From: Devosia sp. LC5
Lineage (GTDB): Bacteria; Pseudomonadota; Alphaproteobacteria; Rhizobiales; Devosiaceae
DNA length: 64,000 nt
Direction: 5' to 3'
NCBI RefSeq assembly: GCF_000735585.1
Contig: NZ_JNNO01000010.1
Coordinates: forward strand, 1-64,000
Part shown: positions 1 through 8,436 of the stretch, piece by piece
How the letters are laid out: each line of letters starts with the position of its first letter
How positions within the stretch are numbered: position 1 is the first letter of the stretch
The notes under the pieces: model-generated
What the model saw: the letters and a program-made list of their open reading frames with translations, nothing else
The model's database searches: none
What the model was told of the DNA's origin: nothing
Translations under genes and position numbers: made by a program

Positions 1-46
1 CTCCGCAGATATCGAACGTGAGGTAGCCGCAGCACCCCCACCCTAG

Positions 47-67
47 CCCTCCCCTCAAGGGGGAGGG
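47..67. repeat. C/G-rich inverted repeat downstream of the SDR gene
   Basis: An 8-bp stem CCCTCCCC / GGGGAGGG surrounds a 5-base loop, about 30 bases beyond the SDR stop on the minus strand. No U-tract follows it, so it is not a textbook terminator. Similar C/G-rich inverted repeats occur at 1030-1051, 3185-3309 and 43983-44104, so it is probably one of a dispersed family. Positions 1-97 hold nothing else I can recognise. Confidence 0.5.
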
Positions 68-97
68 GATTGGATCGTGGCCCTCTAGCTGCGAACC

Positions 98-829
98 TCA
101 CCCCGTCCAACCGCCATCAATGATATGCACCTGCCCCGTCGTATAGGTCGCCCCGGCCAGATACACCGCCAGGTCCGCCACTTCATCGGGCCGTGCGATG
201 CGCCCGATCGGCTGGCGCGCGATAAAGGCCTTCCGCGCGCCCTCGAAATCGCCGGTTGCCTGCCAGCGCTCATGCAGCGAGGGGCTTTCCACCGTGCCGG
301 GGCAGATGGCGTTGACGCGGATATTGCTGGTCACATAATCGGCGGCGACCGATTTGGTCAGCCCCACCACGGCCGCCTTGGAAATCGAATAGGCAGCGCG
401 ATTGGGCACACCCTTCACCGAGGAAGCAACGGTGGCCATATTGATGATGGCGCCATCCTTGCGCTCCAGCATTTGCGGCAGCACCGCGCGGATGGTGCGG
501 ATTTGCGCCCGCACATTGAGATCAAGCGCGAAATCGAGATCCTTGTCGCTCATCTCGAGCACGGTGCCCGAATGCACCACGCCGGCGCAGTTGAACAGCA
601 CGTCAATATGGCCGATCTCGGCGACAGCGGCCTTGACCGCATCGTCGGAGAGCACGTTGAGGACGCGCGTGGTCACCCCCGGCATGCCATCGAGTTCCGC
701 CAGCTTGCCTTCATTGATATCGGTGGCGATCACCCTGGTGCCGGCCTTGACGAAGGCCTCGACCGAAGCCCGGCCAATGCCCTGCGCGGCAGCAGTGATG
801 AGTACGATTTTTCCAGTCAGATCGGCCAT
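98..829 (-). CDS. SDR family oxidoreductase, sugar-acid dehydrogenase type
   Basis: A 243-residue classical short-chain dehydrogenase/reductase, an NAD(P)-dependent alcohol or sugar-acid dehydrogenase. The TAAAQGIG cofactor loop is at residues 12-19, the NCAG motif at 80-83, catalytic Ser at about 136, and YxxxK at Y147/K151. The adenosine-side Asp in ATDIN (residue 37) favours NAD over NADP. The overall pattern is closest to the 2-keto-3-deoxy-L-fuconate / 3-hydroxybutyrate (BDH2-like) dehydrogenase group. It is the last gene of the minus-strand sugar ABC importer operon, so a role in oxidising the imported sugar or its acid is inferred. The exact substrate cannot be read from sequence. Confidence 0.88.
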   Translation of the reverse strand: MADLTGKIVLITAAAQGIGRASVEAFVKAGTRVIATDINEGKLAELDGMPGVTTRVLNVLSDDAVKAAVAEIGHIDVLFNCAGVVHSGTVLEMSDKDLDFALDLNVRAQIRTIRAVLPQMLERKDGAIINMATVASSVKGVPNRAAYSISKAAVVGLTKSVAADYVTSNIRVNAICPGTVESPSLHERWQATGDFEGARKAFIARQPIGRIARPDEVADLAVYLAGATYTTGQVHIIDGGWTG

Positions 830-907
830 GAAATTTCTATCCTAAAACCATCAGTCGTCCCCCCTCTTGCGGGGACTTTGTCATGTTCCCCAAACTCAGT
901 TCCGCCG

Positions 908-986
908 TCATTGCCCGGCTTGTCCGGGCAATCCATGCTTCCGCATGCGCTGAGAGATGGATCACCCGGACAAGCCGGGTGATGAC
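908..986. repeat. Intergenic inverted repeat (CCCGGCTTGTCCGGG arms)
   Basis: CCCGGCTTGTCCGGG at 914-928 is mirrored exactly by CCCGGACAAGCCGGG at 965-979. Imperfect complementarity continues outward to about 908 and 986. The arms can fold into a long hairpin with a 36-base loop. This is the type of mobile or REP-like intergenic palindrome found in many copies in Hyphomicrobiales genomes. It sits between the binding-protein and SDR genes of one operon. A second C/G-rich hairpin lies at 1030-1051. Confidence 0.7.
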
Positions 987-1029
987 GATGAACAGGAAAA
1001 TCGAGCAGGCGGCCAAGTCCAAAGTAATC

Positions 1030-1051
1030 CCTCCCCCCGTCAAGGGGGAGG
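1030..1051. repeat. C/G-rich hairpin after the sugar-binding protein gene
   Basis: CCTCCCCC and GGGGGAGG form an 8-bp stem with a 6-base loop, about 50 bases past the binding-protein stop on the minus strand. Without a U-tract it is more likely an mRNA-stabilising or processing structure than a terminator. It may weaken read-through into the SDR gene. Confidence 0.5.
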
Positions 1052-1099
1052 TGCAACCGGTGGGTATGGCGAGTTCACCGCCATACCCTTGTTCGGAGC

Positions 1100-2044
1100 C
1101 TAGTCATACAATACAGCGGCAATCTCGGGATTACCCATGGTCGCCTTGTCGTAATAATAGAAGCCGGTATCGATGATCGGCGGCAGGGTTTCGCCCTTCA
1201 GCGCCGAGATCGCGGCCTTGACGGTTTCGTAGCCGATGCCGACCGGGTTCTGGGTGATGGCGCCGGCCATGGCACCGCTTTCGATGAAGCCCTTTTGCGC
1301 CGCACCAGAATCGAAGCCGATGACCACGATCGTGCTGTTCAGCTCGGTTTTGCCATTGACCACCCCGATGGCGGAGCCTTCATTGGCGCCGAAAATGCCC
1401 TTGAGGTCGGGATTGGCCAGCAGGATCGACTTGGCAATCTCGGTCGATTGCAATTGGTCGCCGCCGCCATATTGCACGCTCACCACTTCGATCTTGGGAT
1501 AGGCTTCCTTGATGCGATTAACGAAGCCATCGACCCGATCGATGCCGGTGCGGCTGGTCTGGTCATGGGCCACCACGGCGACCTTGCCTTCCCCGCCGAT
1601 CAGTTCGGCCATCTTGTCGGCGGCCAGCGCGGCGGCCGCCACATTGTCGGTGGTCGCGGTGGTCAGCGGAATGTCGCTGTCGACGCCGGAGTCGAAGGCG
1701 ATGACGGGAATGGCGGCATCCTTGGCCTGTTGCAGCAAGGGCGTTGCCGCCTGGCTGTCGAGCGCGGCAAAGCCGATGGCGTCGGGCTTGCGCGACAGGG
1801 CTGCGGCAAGCATGTCCATCTGGCGGTCGACCTGGCTTTCGGTTTCCGGGCCTTCAAAGGTCACGGTGGCACCGAATTCGGCGGCGGCCTTGTCGGCACC
1901 GGCCTTCACGGCCTGCCAGAACTGGTGCTGGAAGCCCTTGGAGATCAGGGCGATATCGTAATTGTCCTGGGCAAACGCGGGTGCGCTGGCGCTCAGGAGA
2001 GCAAGGGCGCTGATGGCCCCGATCAGGGTGCGGCGGTTGAACAT
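1100..2044 (-). CDS. Ribose-type sugar ABC transporter substrate-binding protein
   Basis: A periplasmic binding protein of the RbsB / type 1 PBP (LacI-like) fold, 314 residues. It delivers a sugar to the permease encoded just upstream. The N-terminus MFNRRTLIGAISALALL... ends in an Ala-rich signal sequence, followed by the typical IALISKGFQHQFWQ opening strand. Internal motifs such as DSQAA, IPVIAFDSGVD and ANEGSAIGV fit the family. The ATG at 2044 was chosen over an upstream in-frame Met because CCGGGAGGA lies just before it and the signal peptide starts there. It is third in the minus-strand order ATPase, permease, binding protein, SDR. The sugar is unknown. Confidence 0.92.
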   Translation of the reverse strand: MFNRRTLIGAISALALLSASAPAFAQDNYDIALISKGFQHQFWQAVKAGADKAAAEFGATVTFEGPETESQVDRQMDMLAAALSRKPDAIGFAALDSQAATPLLQQAKDAAIPVIAFDSGVDSDIPLTTATTDNVAAAALAADKMAELIGGEGKVAVVAHDQTSRTGIDRVDGFVNRIKEAYPKIEVVSVQYGGGDQLQSTEIAKSILLANPDLKGIFGANEGSAIGVVNGKTELNSTIVVIGFDSGAAQKGFIESGAMAGAITQNPVGIGYETVKAAISALKGETLPPIIDTGFYYYDKATMGNPEIAAVLYD

Positions 2045-2141
2045 TTTTCCTCCCGGAGTGTTTTGAAGTCGTCGTTTTGAACGAGGCTTGTCGCCTGCTT
2101 GATATTGGCGCCGGGTTTGGCTCGGCGCAGCGAAATCGGCG

Positions 2142-3137
2142 CTACAGATTGCGGCGCCGCAGTATGTCGGCATAGACCGCCAGGATGATGATGGTGCCGG
2201 TCACGACCGTCTGCCATTCCTGGGGGACTGAAAGAATGCGCAGGCCATTGGCCAGCACGGAAATGATCAGCGCGCCGATCAGCGTGCCGATAACGGTGCC
2301 GCGTCCGCCTGAAAGCGAGGTGCCGCCAATCACCACCGCCGCGATGGCGTCCAGCTCATAGCCCTGCCCCAGCGCTGGCTGCGCCGAATTGAGCCGGCTG
2401 GCGATCAACAGGCCCGCTACCCCGCAAATGCCGCCGGCGGTGGCATAGACGGCAATCTTCCAGCGATCGATATTGACGCCGGAGAGACGCACGGCCTCCT
2501 CATTGGAGCCCAGCGCGAAGGTGTAGCGGCCCAGAGCCGTCTTGGTCAGCACAAAGGCGGCGAGCCCCGCCACCAGGAACAGGATCATCACGCCATTGGG
2601 CACCGGAATGGCGGGAATGATGGCGCCGACGAACGAGCCCTGGGCGATCTGGGTAAAGCCCGGCGTGTCGTTGAAATAGATCGGCTTGGTGCCCGAAATG
2701 ACCAGCGACAGCCCCTTGAGGATCAGCATCATGCCCAGCGTGGCGATGAAGGGCGGCACCTTGAGCTTGGCGATAATGGTGCCCGAAACCAGCCCCACGC
2801 CCGTGCCGGCCAGGATGGACGCCACAATGCCCAAAGGCAAAGGCAGGCCGAAATAGGTCAGCACCACGCCGGTAATCACGGCGCAGAACGTCATCAGCGT
2901 GCCCACCGACAGATCGATGCCGCCGGTGATGATCACCAGCGTCGCGGCAATCGCCAGCACGCCATTCACCGATGTCGCCTGCAGAATGGCCAGCACATTC
3001 TGGGTCTGCATGAAATTGGGCGAGGCGAGCGAAAACACCACGACCAGCGCAATCAGCCCGGAAAAGGCCAACAGCCGGTGGAAGGCGCCGGAAATGCGAA
3101 TGCCGGATTTGGCGGGGGTCGCTGCGATATCGGTCAT
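2142..3137 (-). CDS. Ribose-type sugar ABC transporter permease
   Basis: An inner-membrane permease of the RbsC / BPD_transp_2 family, 331 residues with about 8-10 hydrophobic segments. It carries the family signature GGIDLSVG (TIITGGIDLSVGTLM) and the C-terminal GGTSLSGGRGT loop that contacts the ATPase. The start at 3137 follows AAGGAGGT at normal spacing. The longer reading frame upstream would run through an intergenic repeat and was not used. It lies between the ATPase and binding-protein genes, separated from the ATPase by a structured repeat. Confidence 0.92.
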   Translation of the reverse strand: MTDIAATPAKSGIRISGAFHRLLAFSGLIALVVVFSLASPNFMQTQNVLAILQATSVNGVLAIAATLVIITGGIDLSVGTLMTFCAVITGVVLTYFGLPLPLGIVASILAGTGVGLVSGTIIAKLKVPPFIATLGMMLILKGLSLVISGTKPIYFNDTPGFTQIAQGSFVGAIIPAIPVPNGVMILFLVAGLAAFVLTKTALGRYTFALGSNEEAVRLSGVNIDRWKIAVYATAGGICGVAGLLIASRLNSAQPALGQGYELDAIAAVVIGGTSLSGGRGTVIGTLIGALIISVLANGLRILSVPQEWQTVVTGTIIILAVYADILRRRNL

Positions 3138-3179
3138 GCAGACCTCCTTGTATCGGCTTGATCGGAAATGTCGGCTCCT

Positions 3180-3310
3180 GCGACACCTCTCCCTCTGGGG
3201 GAGAGGTCGACCCCCTTGGGTCGGGTGAGGGGGCCTTTTCTGGGTGAGGTGCGAGGGGAAGGCCCCCTCGCCCGGCCTTTCAGGCCGACCTCTCCCCATA
3301 GGGAGAGGTG
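3180..3310. repeat. Compound inverted repeat inside the sugar ABC operon
   Basis: This 183-base gap between the ATPase and permease genes holds nested palindromes. ACCTCTCCC/GGGAGAGGT at 3185-3193/3199-3207 and the same stem again at 3288-3296/3301-3309 flank GAGGGGGCC/GGCCCCCTC at 3227-3235/3261-3269. The element is symmetrical and C/G-rich, like the repeat at 43983-44104. It is probably a dispersed Hyphomicrobiales intergenic element that inserted in the operon. In RNA it would make a strong multi-stem structure between cistrons. Confidence 0.7.
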
Positions 3311-3320
3311 AAGCAGAACA

Positions 3321-4844
3321 TCACCCCGCATGACGCATCTCCGCCACCGCGCTCTGCCGCTGCGTCGCCAGGTGCATGATCTCTTCCTGCGATGCCCCGC
3401 CCGGCAGCATGCCGGTGAGCCGACCCTCGCACATCACCGCGATGCGGTGGCTCAGGCGCAGCACTTCGGGCAGTTCGGACGAGATCACGATGATGGCCTT
3501 GCCCTCGGCGGCCAGGGCGTTGAGCAATTTATAGATTTCCGACTTGGCACCCACATCGATCCCGCGCGTCGGCTCGTCGAAGATCAGGATATCGCAGTCG
3601 CGCAGCAGCCATTTGGCAATGACCACCTTTTGCTGGTTGCCGCCTGACAGCAGCCGCGCTTCCTGGGTGTCGGAAGGCGTCTTGATGGAAAGCTGGCCGA
3701 TATAGCGCTCGGCCACCTTGCGCATGGCGCCGTCATCGAGCAGGCCGCCGGGGCGGGTAAACCGGGCCAGGCTGGCCAGCGCGATATTGTTGCGCACATT
3801 CATGCCGGTCGCGAGGCCAAAATGCTTGCGGTCTTCCGACAGATAGCCAATGCCGGCATGCACGGCGTCGCCGGGCGTCGAAATCCCCACGCGCTGGCCG
3901 TTGACCCAGATTTCGCCGCTGTCACGCGGGTCGGCGCCGAAGATGGCGCGGGCGACTTCGGTGCGCCCTGCCCCCATGAGGCCGGCCAGCCCCAGAATTT
4001 CGCCCTGCCGTACCGAAAAGCTGACATCGCGGATTTCGCGCCCGCGATTGAGATTGCGCACTTCCAGCGCCACCGGCGCGGCAGAAGTATTGGGCACGAC
4101 CAGCGCCTCATTGCTCAGTGTCCGCCCCACCATCATCGAGATGATGGTTTCCATCGAGGTGGTCGCGGCCGGCACGGTGCCGACATATTCGCCATCGCGC
4201 ATCACCGTCACGCGGTCGGAGATACGTTTGATCTCGTCCATCTTGTGCGAGATATAGACAATACCCACGCCCTCGGCCTTGAGCCGATTGATGATGACGA
4301 ACAGCTCGGCAATTTCGGCATCGTTGAGCGCCGCCGTGGGCTCGTCCATAATCAGGATGCGCGAACGATAGCTCAGCGCCTTGGCGATCTCGACCATCTG
4401 CTGCTTGGCCACCGTCAGGCTGCCCACCGGCACCGTCGGGGCGAGCTTGAGATTCATGGAGTCAAAGATCGCCTGGGTGGCGCGATTGAGCGCCTTTTCA
4501 TCCAGCAGCCACCCACCCAGCTGGCGCGGTTCGCGGCCGATGAAGATATTCTGCGCCGCCGTCAGGTCGCGCATCAGCGCCAATTCCTGATGGATGATGC
4601 CGATCCCCATTTCCTGGGCCTGGCGCGGGCTGCCGATCTCGACCGGCTTGCCATCGAGCCGGATTTCTCCAGCATCGCGCCGATAGACCCCGGACAGGAT
4701 TTTCATCAGTGTCGATTTGCCGGCGCCGTTCTCACCCATCAGGGCGTGAACCTCGCCTGCCTGCAGATCGAAATTGACATTGTGCAGCGCCCGCACGCCG
4801 GGGAACGACTTGCCGATGCCGATCAGCTCAATCAGTGCATCCAT
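3321..4844 (-). CDS. Ribose-type sugar ABC transporter ATP-binding protein (two ATPase domains)
   Basis: A 507-residue RbsA/MglA/XylG-type ATPase with tandem nucleotide-binding domains. The first has Walker [10 protein letters not shown] at residues 37-45 and Walker [10 protein letters not shown]. The second has the degenerate Walker A (GLMGAGRTE) usual in this family, with a good LSGGNQQK signature and [10 protein letters not shown]. It powers uptake of the sugar bound by the downstream binding protein. It is the first gene of the minus-strand operon, and the intergenic region to the divergent IclR regulator should hold its promoter. Confidence 0.93.
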   Translation of the reverse strand: MDALIELIGIGKSFPGVRALHNVNFDLQAGEVHALMGENGAGKSTLMKILSGVYRRDAGEIRLDGKPVEIGSPRQAQEMGIGIIHQELALMRDLTAAQNIFIGREPRQLGGWLLDEKALNRATQAIFDSMNLKLAPTVPVGSLTVAKQQMVEIAKALSYRSRILIMDEPTAALNDAEIAELFVIINRLKAEGVGIVYISHKMDEIKRISDRVTVMRDGEYVGTVPAATTSMETIISMMVGRTLSNEALVVPNTSAAPVALEVRNLNRGREIRDVSFSVRQGEILGLAGLMGAGRTEVARAIFGADPRDSGEIWVNGQRVGISTPGDAVHAGIGYLSEDRKHFGLATGMNVRNNIALASLARFTRPGGLLDDGAMRKVAERYIGQLSIKTPSDTQEARLLSGGNQQKVVIAKWLLRDCDILIFDEPTRGIDVGAKSEIYKLLNALAAEGKAIIVISSELPEVLRLSHRIAVMCEGRLTGMLPGGASQEEIMHLATQRQSAVAEMRHAG

Positions 4845-4929
4845 GGTCCATCCCTCGCGTCCCGAACAGTCATTGCCTTGCTGGCGATGATCTTGTCGGC
4901 GCTCCTCTTCGCGATTGACTTCGCGTTAT

Positions 4930-4956
4930 ATACGAACAATCTATTCATAAATGAAG
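4930..4956. promoter_or_regulatory. Candidate IclR operator between divergent genes
   Basis: The 199-base gap between the ABC ATPase and the IclR gene is AT-rich around 4920-4956, unlike its surroundings. TTCATAAATGAA at 4944-4955 is a palindrome (TTCAT arms). Just upstream is an imperfect dyad GAACAATCTATTC. IclR-family regulators commonly bind short dyads of the TTC/GAA type, and usually sit next to the operon they control. The site is inferred from position and symmetry only. Confidence 0.4.
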
Positions 4957-5043
4957 TGTGGACGCAAGGCGATTTGTGCGATCGTCAACGTGCACAGGCC
5001 GCTAACCGATTGTTTGCCTATGTTACCCAGGAGTGAGCCTGAA

Positions 5044-5808
5044 ATGGATCAGGAGTCCAATGACCAGGACCGCTATCGAGCCCCTGCGCTCGACAAGGGC
5101 CTCGACATCATCGAGCTGCTCGCGGCCACGGCCGACGGGCTCAGCCAGGCCGAAATTGCCAAGGCGCTGGCCCGTTCACCCAACGAAATCTACCGCATGC
5201 TCGACCGCCTGGTCCGCCGCAACTACGTGCGCCGCACGCCCGAAGATCGCTACGAACTGACCCTCAAACTCTTCGAGCTCGCCCATGCCCGCCCGCCGCT
5301 TAACCGCTTGATAAATCAGGCAACTCCCGTCCTGCGCAGCTTCGCGCTACAGGCCGAACAGGCCGTGCATCTGGTCATTCGGGATCGCAATATCCTGGTC
5401 GTCGTCACCCAGGTGGACAGTCCCGGCTACTGGAATGTCTCGGTCCGCGTCGGCAGCCGGCTCGGCCTGCTCCACACCGGCTCAGGCCATGTTTTCATGG
5501 CCTTCGCGACGCCCGAGGAACGTCTGCTGATGCTGGAAGAACAGGATCCCGGCCATCCCGCCAGCCTCACCGCCAACCTCAAAAACCGCCTCGACCTCGT
5601 CCGCCAGCAAGGTCACGAAATGATGCCAAGCGCCCAGGTTTCGGGGGTTTTTAACATCTCCGTACCGATTTTCGGACCGCTCGGCACAGTCATCGCCGCT
5701 CTCACCTGCCCCTATACGCAGCGCCTCGACAAGCAAGGCACACCTGACATGGATCAGGCCCTGACCCTGCTCAAACAAGCCGGCCGGGAGCTCTCGCAAC
5801 GCCCCTAG
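5044..5808 (+). CDS. IclR family transcriptional regulator
   Basis: A 254-residue regulator. The N-terminal winged helix (about residues 10-75, ALDKGLDIIELLAA then LSQAEIAKALARSPNEIYRMLDRL) is followed by the IclR effector domain (about 85-250), with the GSRLGLLHTGSGHVFMAF segment typical of the family. The ATG at 5044 has AGGAGTG 8-14 bases upstream; other Mets further upstream lack this. It is divergent from the sugar ABC operon and is its likely local regulator. Its stop codon shares the CTAG at 5805-5808 with the convergent TauE gene. Confidence 0.92.
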   Translation: MDQESNDQDRYRAPALDKGLDIIELLAATADGLSQAEIAKALARSPNEIYRMLDRLVRRNYVRRTPEDRYELTLKLFELAHARPPLNRLINQATPVLRSFALQAEQAVHLVIRDRNILVVVTQVDSPGYWNVSVRVGSRLGLLHTGSGHVFMAFATPEERLLMLEEQDPGHPASLTANLKNRLDLVRQQGHEMMPSAQVSGVFNISVPIFGPLGTVIAALTCPYTQRLDKQGTPDMDQALTLLKQAGRELSQRP

Positions 5809-6545
5809 ATACCGACCACCATTTTCAGCCCGACAAGGCCGAGAAAGGTCAGGATCAGCCGGTCAAAAGCTCGCCGGCTGAGCTTACCGGCAATCGCCTG
5901 CCCCAGCGGCATGAAAACCAGGATCGGTACCAGGGCCAGCACGCCCTGCAACAGCCAATCGCCCCGCATCAGCCCTGCGATCCACATCGACGGCAACTGG
6001 GTCAGCGCGTAGACCAAAAACATCGCCGAAACGGCAAAGACATGGGCATTGCGATCGAGGCTCATCGAATGGATGAACGTCACCCCGATCGGGGCGGAAA
6101 TGCCGGTAGCTCCTTGCAAAATGCCGCCCCCTGCCCCGGCCAGCGGGCCGAATCTCTTGGCAGCGCGCAATGGCAAGGCGAAGTGCGGATTGAACAGCCG
6201 CAGCACCACATAGGCGATCAGAATGATTCCCAGCGTCAGCACCAACAGGCGCTCCGGCAGCGTCGCCAGGAGCCATACGCCCAGCATAATACCGGCGACG
6301 CCCGCAACCAGGAACAGCGGCAAAAACGCCATGCGCTCGGACCGTGCTTCCTCGCGAAAACGCCAGACCTGCCAGGCATTGGTGACGATCAGGGGAATGA
6401 CCATCAAACCCACCGCATGCTGCAACCCGAAGAAAGTGGTCAGCACCGGCAAGGCGACCAGCGGCAGACCCATGCCGGTAGCGCCCTTGACGACCGCGCC
6501 AGCGGCCAGCGCCAGCCCCATCACCAGATAACTCGAAATTTCCAT
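5805..6545 (-). CDS. TauE/SafE family sulfite/organic-anion exporter-type permease
   Basis: A 246-residue integral membrane protein with about 8 hydrophobic segments and the duplicated TauE/SafE pattern (GAVVKGATGMGLPL near the start, GGILQGATGISAPIG in the second half). The family moves sulfite, sulfoacetate or other anions across the inner membrane. The start at 6545 gives MEISSYLVMGLALAAG; longer starts only add a charged stretch with no membrane character. It stands alone, convergent with the IclR gene, and the two stops overlap completely. The substrate is unknown. Confidence 0.88.
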   Translation of the reverse strand: MEISSYLVMGLALAAGAVVKGATGMGLPLVALPVLTTFFGLQHAVGLMVIPLIVTNAWQVWRFREEARSERMAFLPLFLVAGVAGIMLGVWLLATLPERLLVLTLGIILIAYVVLRLFNPHFALPLRAAKRFGPLAGAGGGILQGATGISAPIGVTFIHSMSLDRNAHVFAVSAMFLVYALTQLPSMWIAGLMRGDWLLQGVLALVPILVFMPLGQAIAGKLSRRAFDRLILTFLGLVGLKMVVGI

Positions 6546-6772
6546 TTGCCACACAACTCCCAGCCCGCACCAATCTATAGCGGCGCACGGATTAACCGAA
6601 CAGTTCTTTATCGGCATTTGTCGCGAGTTGGCGCATAAGAGCTGCTGGTCCTGCATCCATTTACTCTGCACCAAATGGTTACTTACCTGTTGACACGCCC
6701 GGCGTCGGGGCACAGTCTAGCGGCAAGGACCTCGGAGGATATGGTCCGAAAAAACAATATTGGGAGGGAAGG

Positions 6773-7810
6773 ATGTATCTTGCATCGTGGCGGATTTTGG
6801 CTGCCAGCACGGTCGTGCTGCTCAGCGGCACAGCCGGCTCGCTCGGCCAGGAATGGAAGCCGGACCGGCCGATCAATCTGATCGTGCCCTGGGGCGCCGG
6901 CGGCTCCACCGATCAGGTGACCCGCGTCACCGCGCCCATTCTCGCCGAAGCGCTCGGCGTCGACGTGGTGGTGGTCAACCAGCCCGGCGCCTCGGGCGCC
7001 ATCGGTACGCAGGAAGTGCTCAACGCGGCCAAGGACGGCTATACCTGGACGGCCAATGCCATCGCCAACAACGCCACCTATTCGGTGACCGGGCTGCTCG
7101 AAGGCACCGATATCGACGACTGGCACATCTATCTTTCGGTCGCCAATGTGCCGGTGGTAAGCGTGCCGGCAGACAGCGAATTCCAGGATTTCGGGCAATT
7201 GCTCGAGGCGCTGAAAACCCGCGGCAACGAGGTTACGGTGGCGACTGCCGGCATTACCTCTTCGGGCGGCACGGCCATTGCCGCACTCGCCGATACCGGC
7301 GATTTCAACTATAACATGATCACCTATGATGGCGGCGGGCCGGCGGCTATCGCAACCGCCTCCGGCGAAGCCATGGTCACCACCCAATTAGCGGTTGAAC
7401 AGACCGAATTGATCCGCGGCGGACGGCTGCGGGCGCTGGCCGTGCTATCGGCGGAGCCGCTGGTGCTCGAAGGGGTGGATCCGATCCCGCCGATCACACA
7501 GTGGCTGCCCGATATGGAACTGGCACCGGACTATTTCGGCATCTTCATTCCGCGCGGCGTGCCTGATGAGGTCGTCGCCACTGTCGACAAGATCTGGGCC
7601 GAACAGGTGCTGGATGCGCAATCGCTCAAGACCTATGCCGAGACGTTTGGCGCGGTCTTTGCGCCCTCTTATGGCGAGGAAGCCCGTGAGCGTGCCATGC
7701 CGGTCGTGATCCTTGAAGCATGCTCGTCGGTCGAGCGTGGCGAAGCGGTCAACGATCCCTCGACCATCGGCATCGACTGCGAAACCCGCACAGAAGTCGG
7801 CACACCATAA
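6773..7810 (+). CDS. Tripartite tricarboxylate transporter substrate-binding protein (TctC type)
   Basis: A 345-residue periplasmic binding protein of the TctC/Bug family. The signal peptide ends near residue 25 (GTAGSLGQ). The mature part begins with the family pattern WKPDRPINLIVPWGAGGSTDQ, and QPGASGAIGTQEVLNA follows. It captures an organic acid for the TctBA channel. The start has a strong GGGAGGGAAGG ribosome-binding site. TTGACA at 6690-6695 may be a -35 element, but no convincing -10 follows. Two strong hairpins separate it from the next gene. Confidence 0.92.
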   Translation: MYLASWRILAASTVVLLSGTAGSLGQEWKPDRPINLIVPWGAGGSTDQVTRVTAPILAEALGVDVVVVNQPGASGAIGTQEVLNAAKDGYTWTANAIANNATYSVTGLLEGTDIDDWHIYLSVANVPVVSVPADSEFQDFGQLLEALKTRGNEVTVATAGITSSGGTAIAALADTGDFNYNMITYDGGGPAAIATASGEAMVTTQLAVEQTELIRGGRLRALAVLSAEPLVLEGVDPIPPITQWLPDMELAPDYFGIFIPRGVPDEVVATVDKIWAEQVLDAQSLKTYAETFGAVFAPSYGEEARERAMPVVILEACSSVERGEAVNDPSTIGIDCETRTEVGTP

Positions 7811-7814
7811 GGAA

Positions 7815-7881
7815 CAGGCTTCGCCGCAATGGCGAGGCCTGCCCATTACTGACATCAAAGCGGGCGGAACCATCCGCCCGC
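7815..7881 (+). promoter_or_regulatory. Two tandem hairpins between tctC-type and tctB-type genes
   Basis: Stem 1 pairs 7815-7825 with 7831-7841 (11 bp, one G-U, 5-base loop). Stem 2 pairs GCGGGCGGA at 7860-7868 with TCCGCCCGC at 7873-7881 (perfect 9 bp, loop ACCA). Neither has a U-tract. In operons where a binding protein is needed in excess over its membrane partners, such structures can protect the 3' end of the binding-protein message. This role is inferred. Confidence 0.6.
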
Positions 7882-7899
7882 CGCCTTCAAGGACCAAGC

Positions 7900-8427
7900 A
7901 TGCCGGACAATTCAGACGCAACAGAAGAGGGCGTGCGTGCGCGCGCCGACCTTTTGACCGCCCTGGTGCTGGTCGCCCTGGGGCTGGCGGTGGTCTATCT
8001 GTCCTGGACGATGCCGCGGCTCGAAGCGCGCCACATTCACCCAGCCACCATTCCCGGCCTTGTGCCGCTCTTTCTAGGCATCGGGCTCACCTGCTGCGGC
8101 GGGCTGCTCTTGTGGAGATCATGGCGGATAAAAGCGCCGGGCGGCTGGCAGAGCCTGTTCGGCCTGCTCAGAACGCGCGAAACATTGCGCATCGGCGTGG
8201 TACTGGGGCTGGCGCTCATTCACACGCTGGTGCTGGTCGGCCTCATCCCGTTCTGGGCGGCGGCCATGCTGTTCATCTTTGCCTTCATCATGATCTTTGA
8301 GACCTGGCTCAATGAAGAACCAGCCGAGCCGCTCAAGAGCTTGTGCTGGGCGCTCGCCATAGCGGTGGTGGGTGGTGGCGGGATCTATCTCGTCTTCGAG
8401 CGTATTTTTCTCGTCCGTCTGCCTTAG
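7900..8427 (+). CDS. Tripartite tricarboxylate transporter small membrane subunit (TctB type)
   Basis: A 175-residue membrane protein with four hydrophobic segments (about residues 18-38, 48-68, 95-130 and 148-170), the size and topology of TctB. Family members form the small integral subunit of TTT carriers. The start at 7900 follows AAGGACC; the longer open frame upstream overlaps tctC and both hairpins and is not coding. The gene ends 9 bases before the TctA gene, so the pair is likely translated together. Confidence 0.87.
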   Translation: MPDNSDATEEGVRARADLLTALVLVALGLAVVYLSWTMPRLEARHIHPATIPGLVPLFLGIGLTCCGGLLLWRSWRIKAPGGWQSLFGLLRTRETLRIGVVLGLALIHTLVLVGLIPFWAAAMLFIFAFIMIFETWLNEEPAEPLKSLCWALAIAVVGGGGIYLVFERIFLVRLP

Positions 8428-8436
8428 GAGAGCCAT

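Noticed and set aside
914..979. CRISPR-like or attachment-site reading of the inverted repeat
   Set aside because: There are only two arms in inverted orientation, with no direct repeats, spacers, integrase or tRNA nearby. It fits a dispersed intergenic palindrome.
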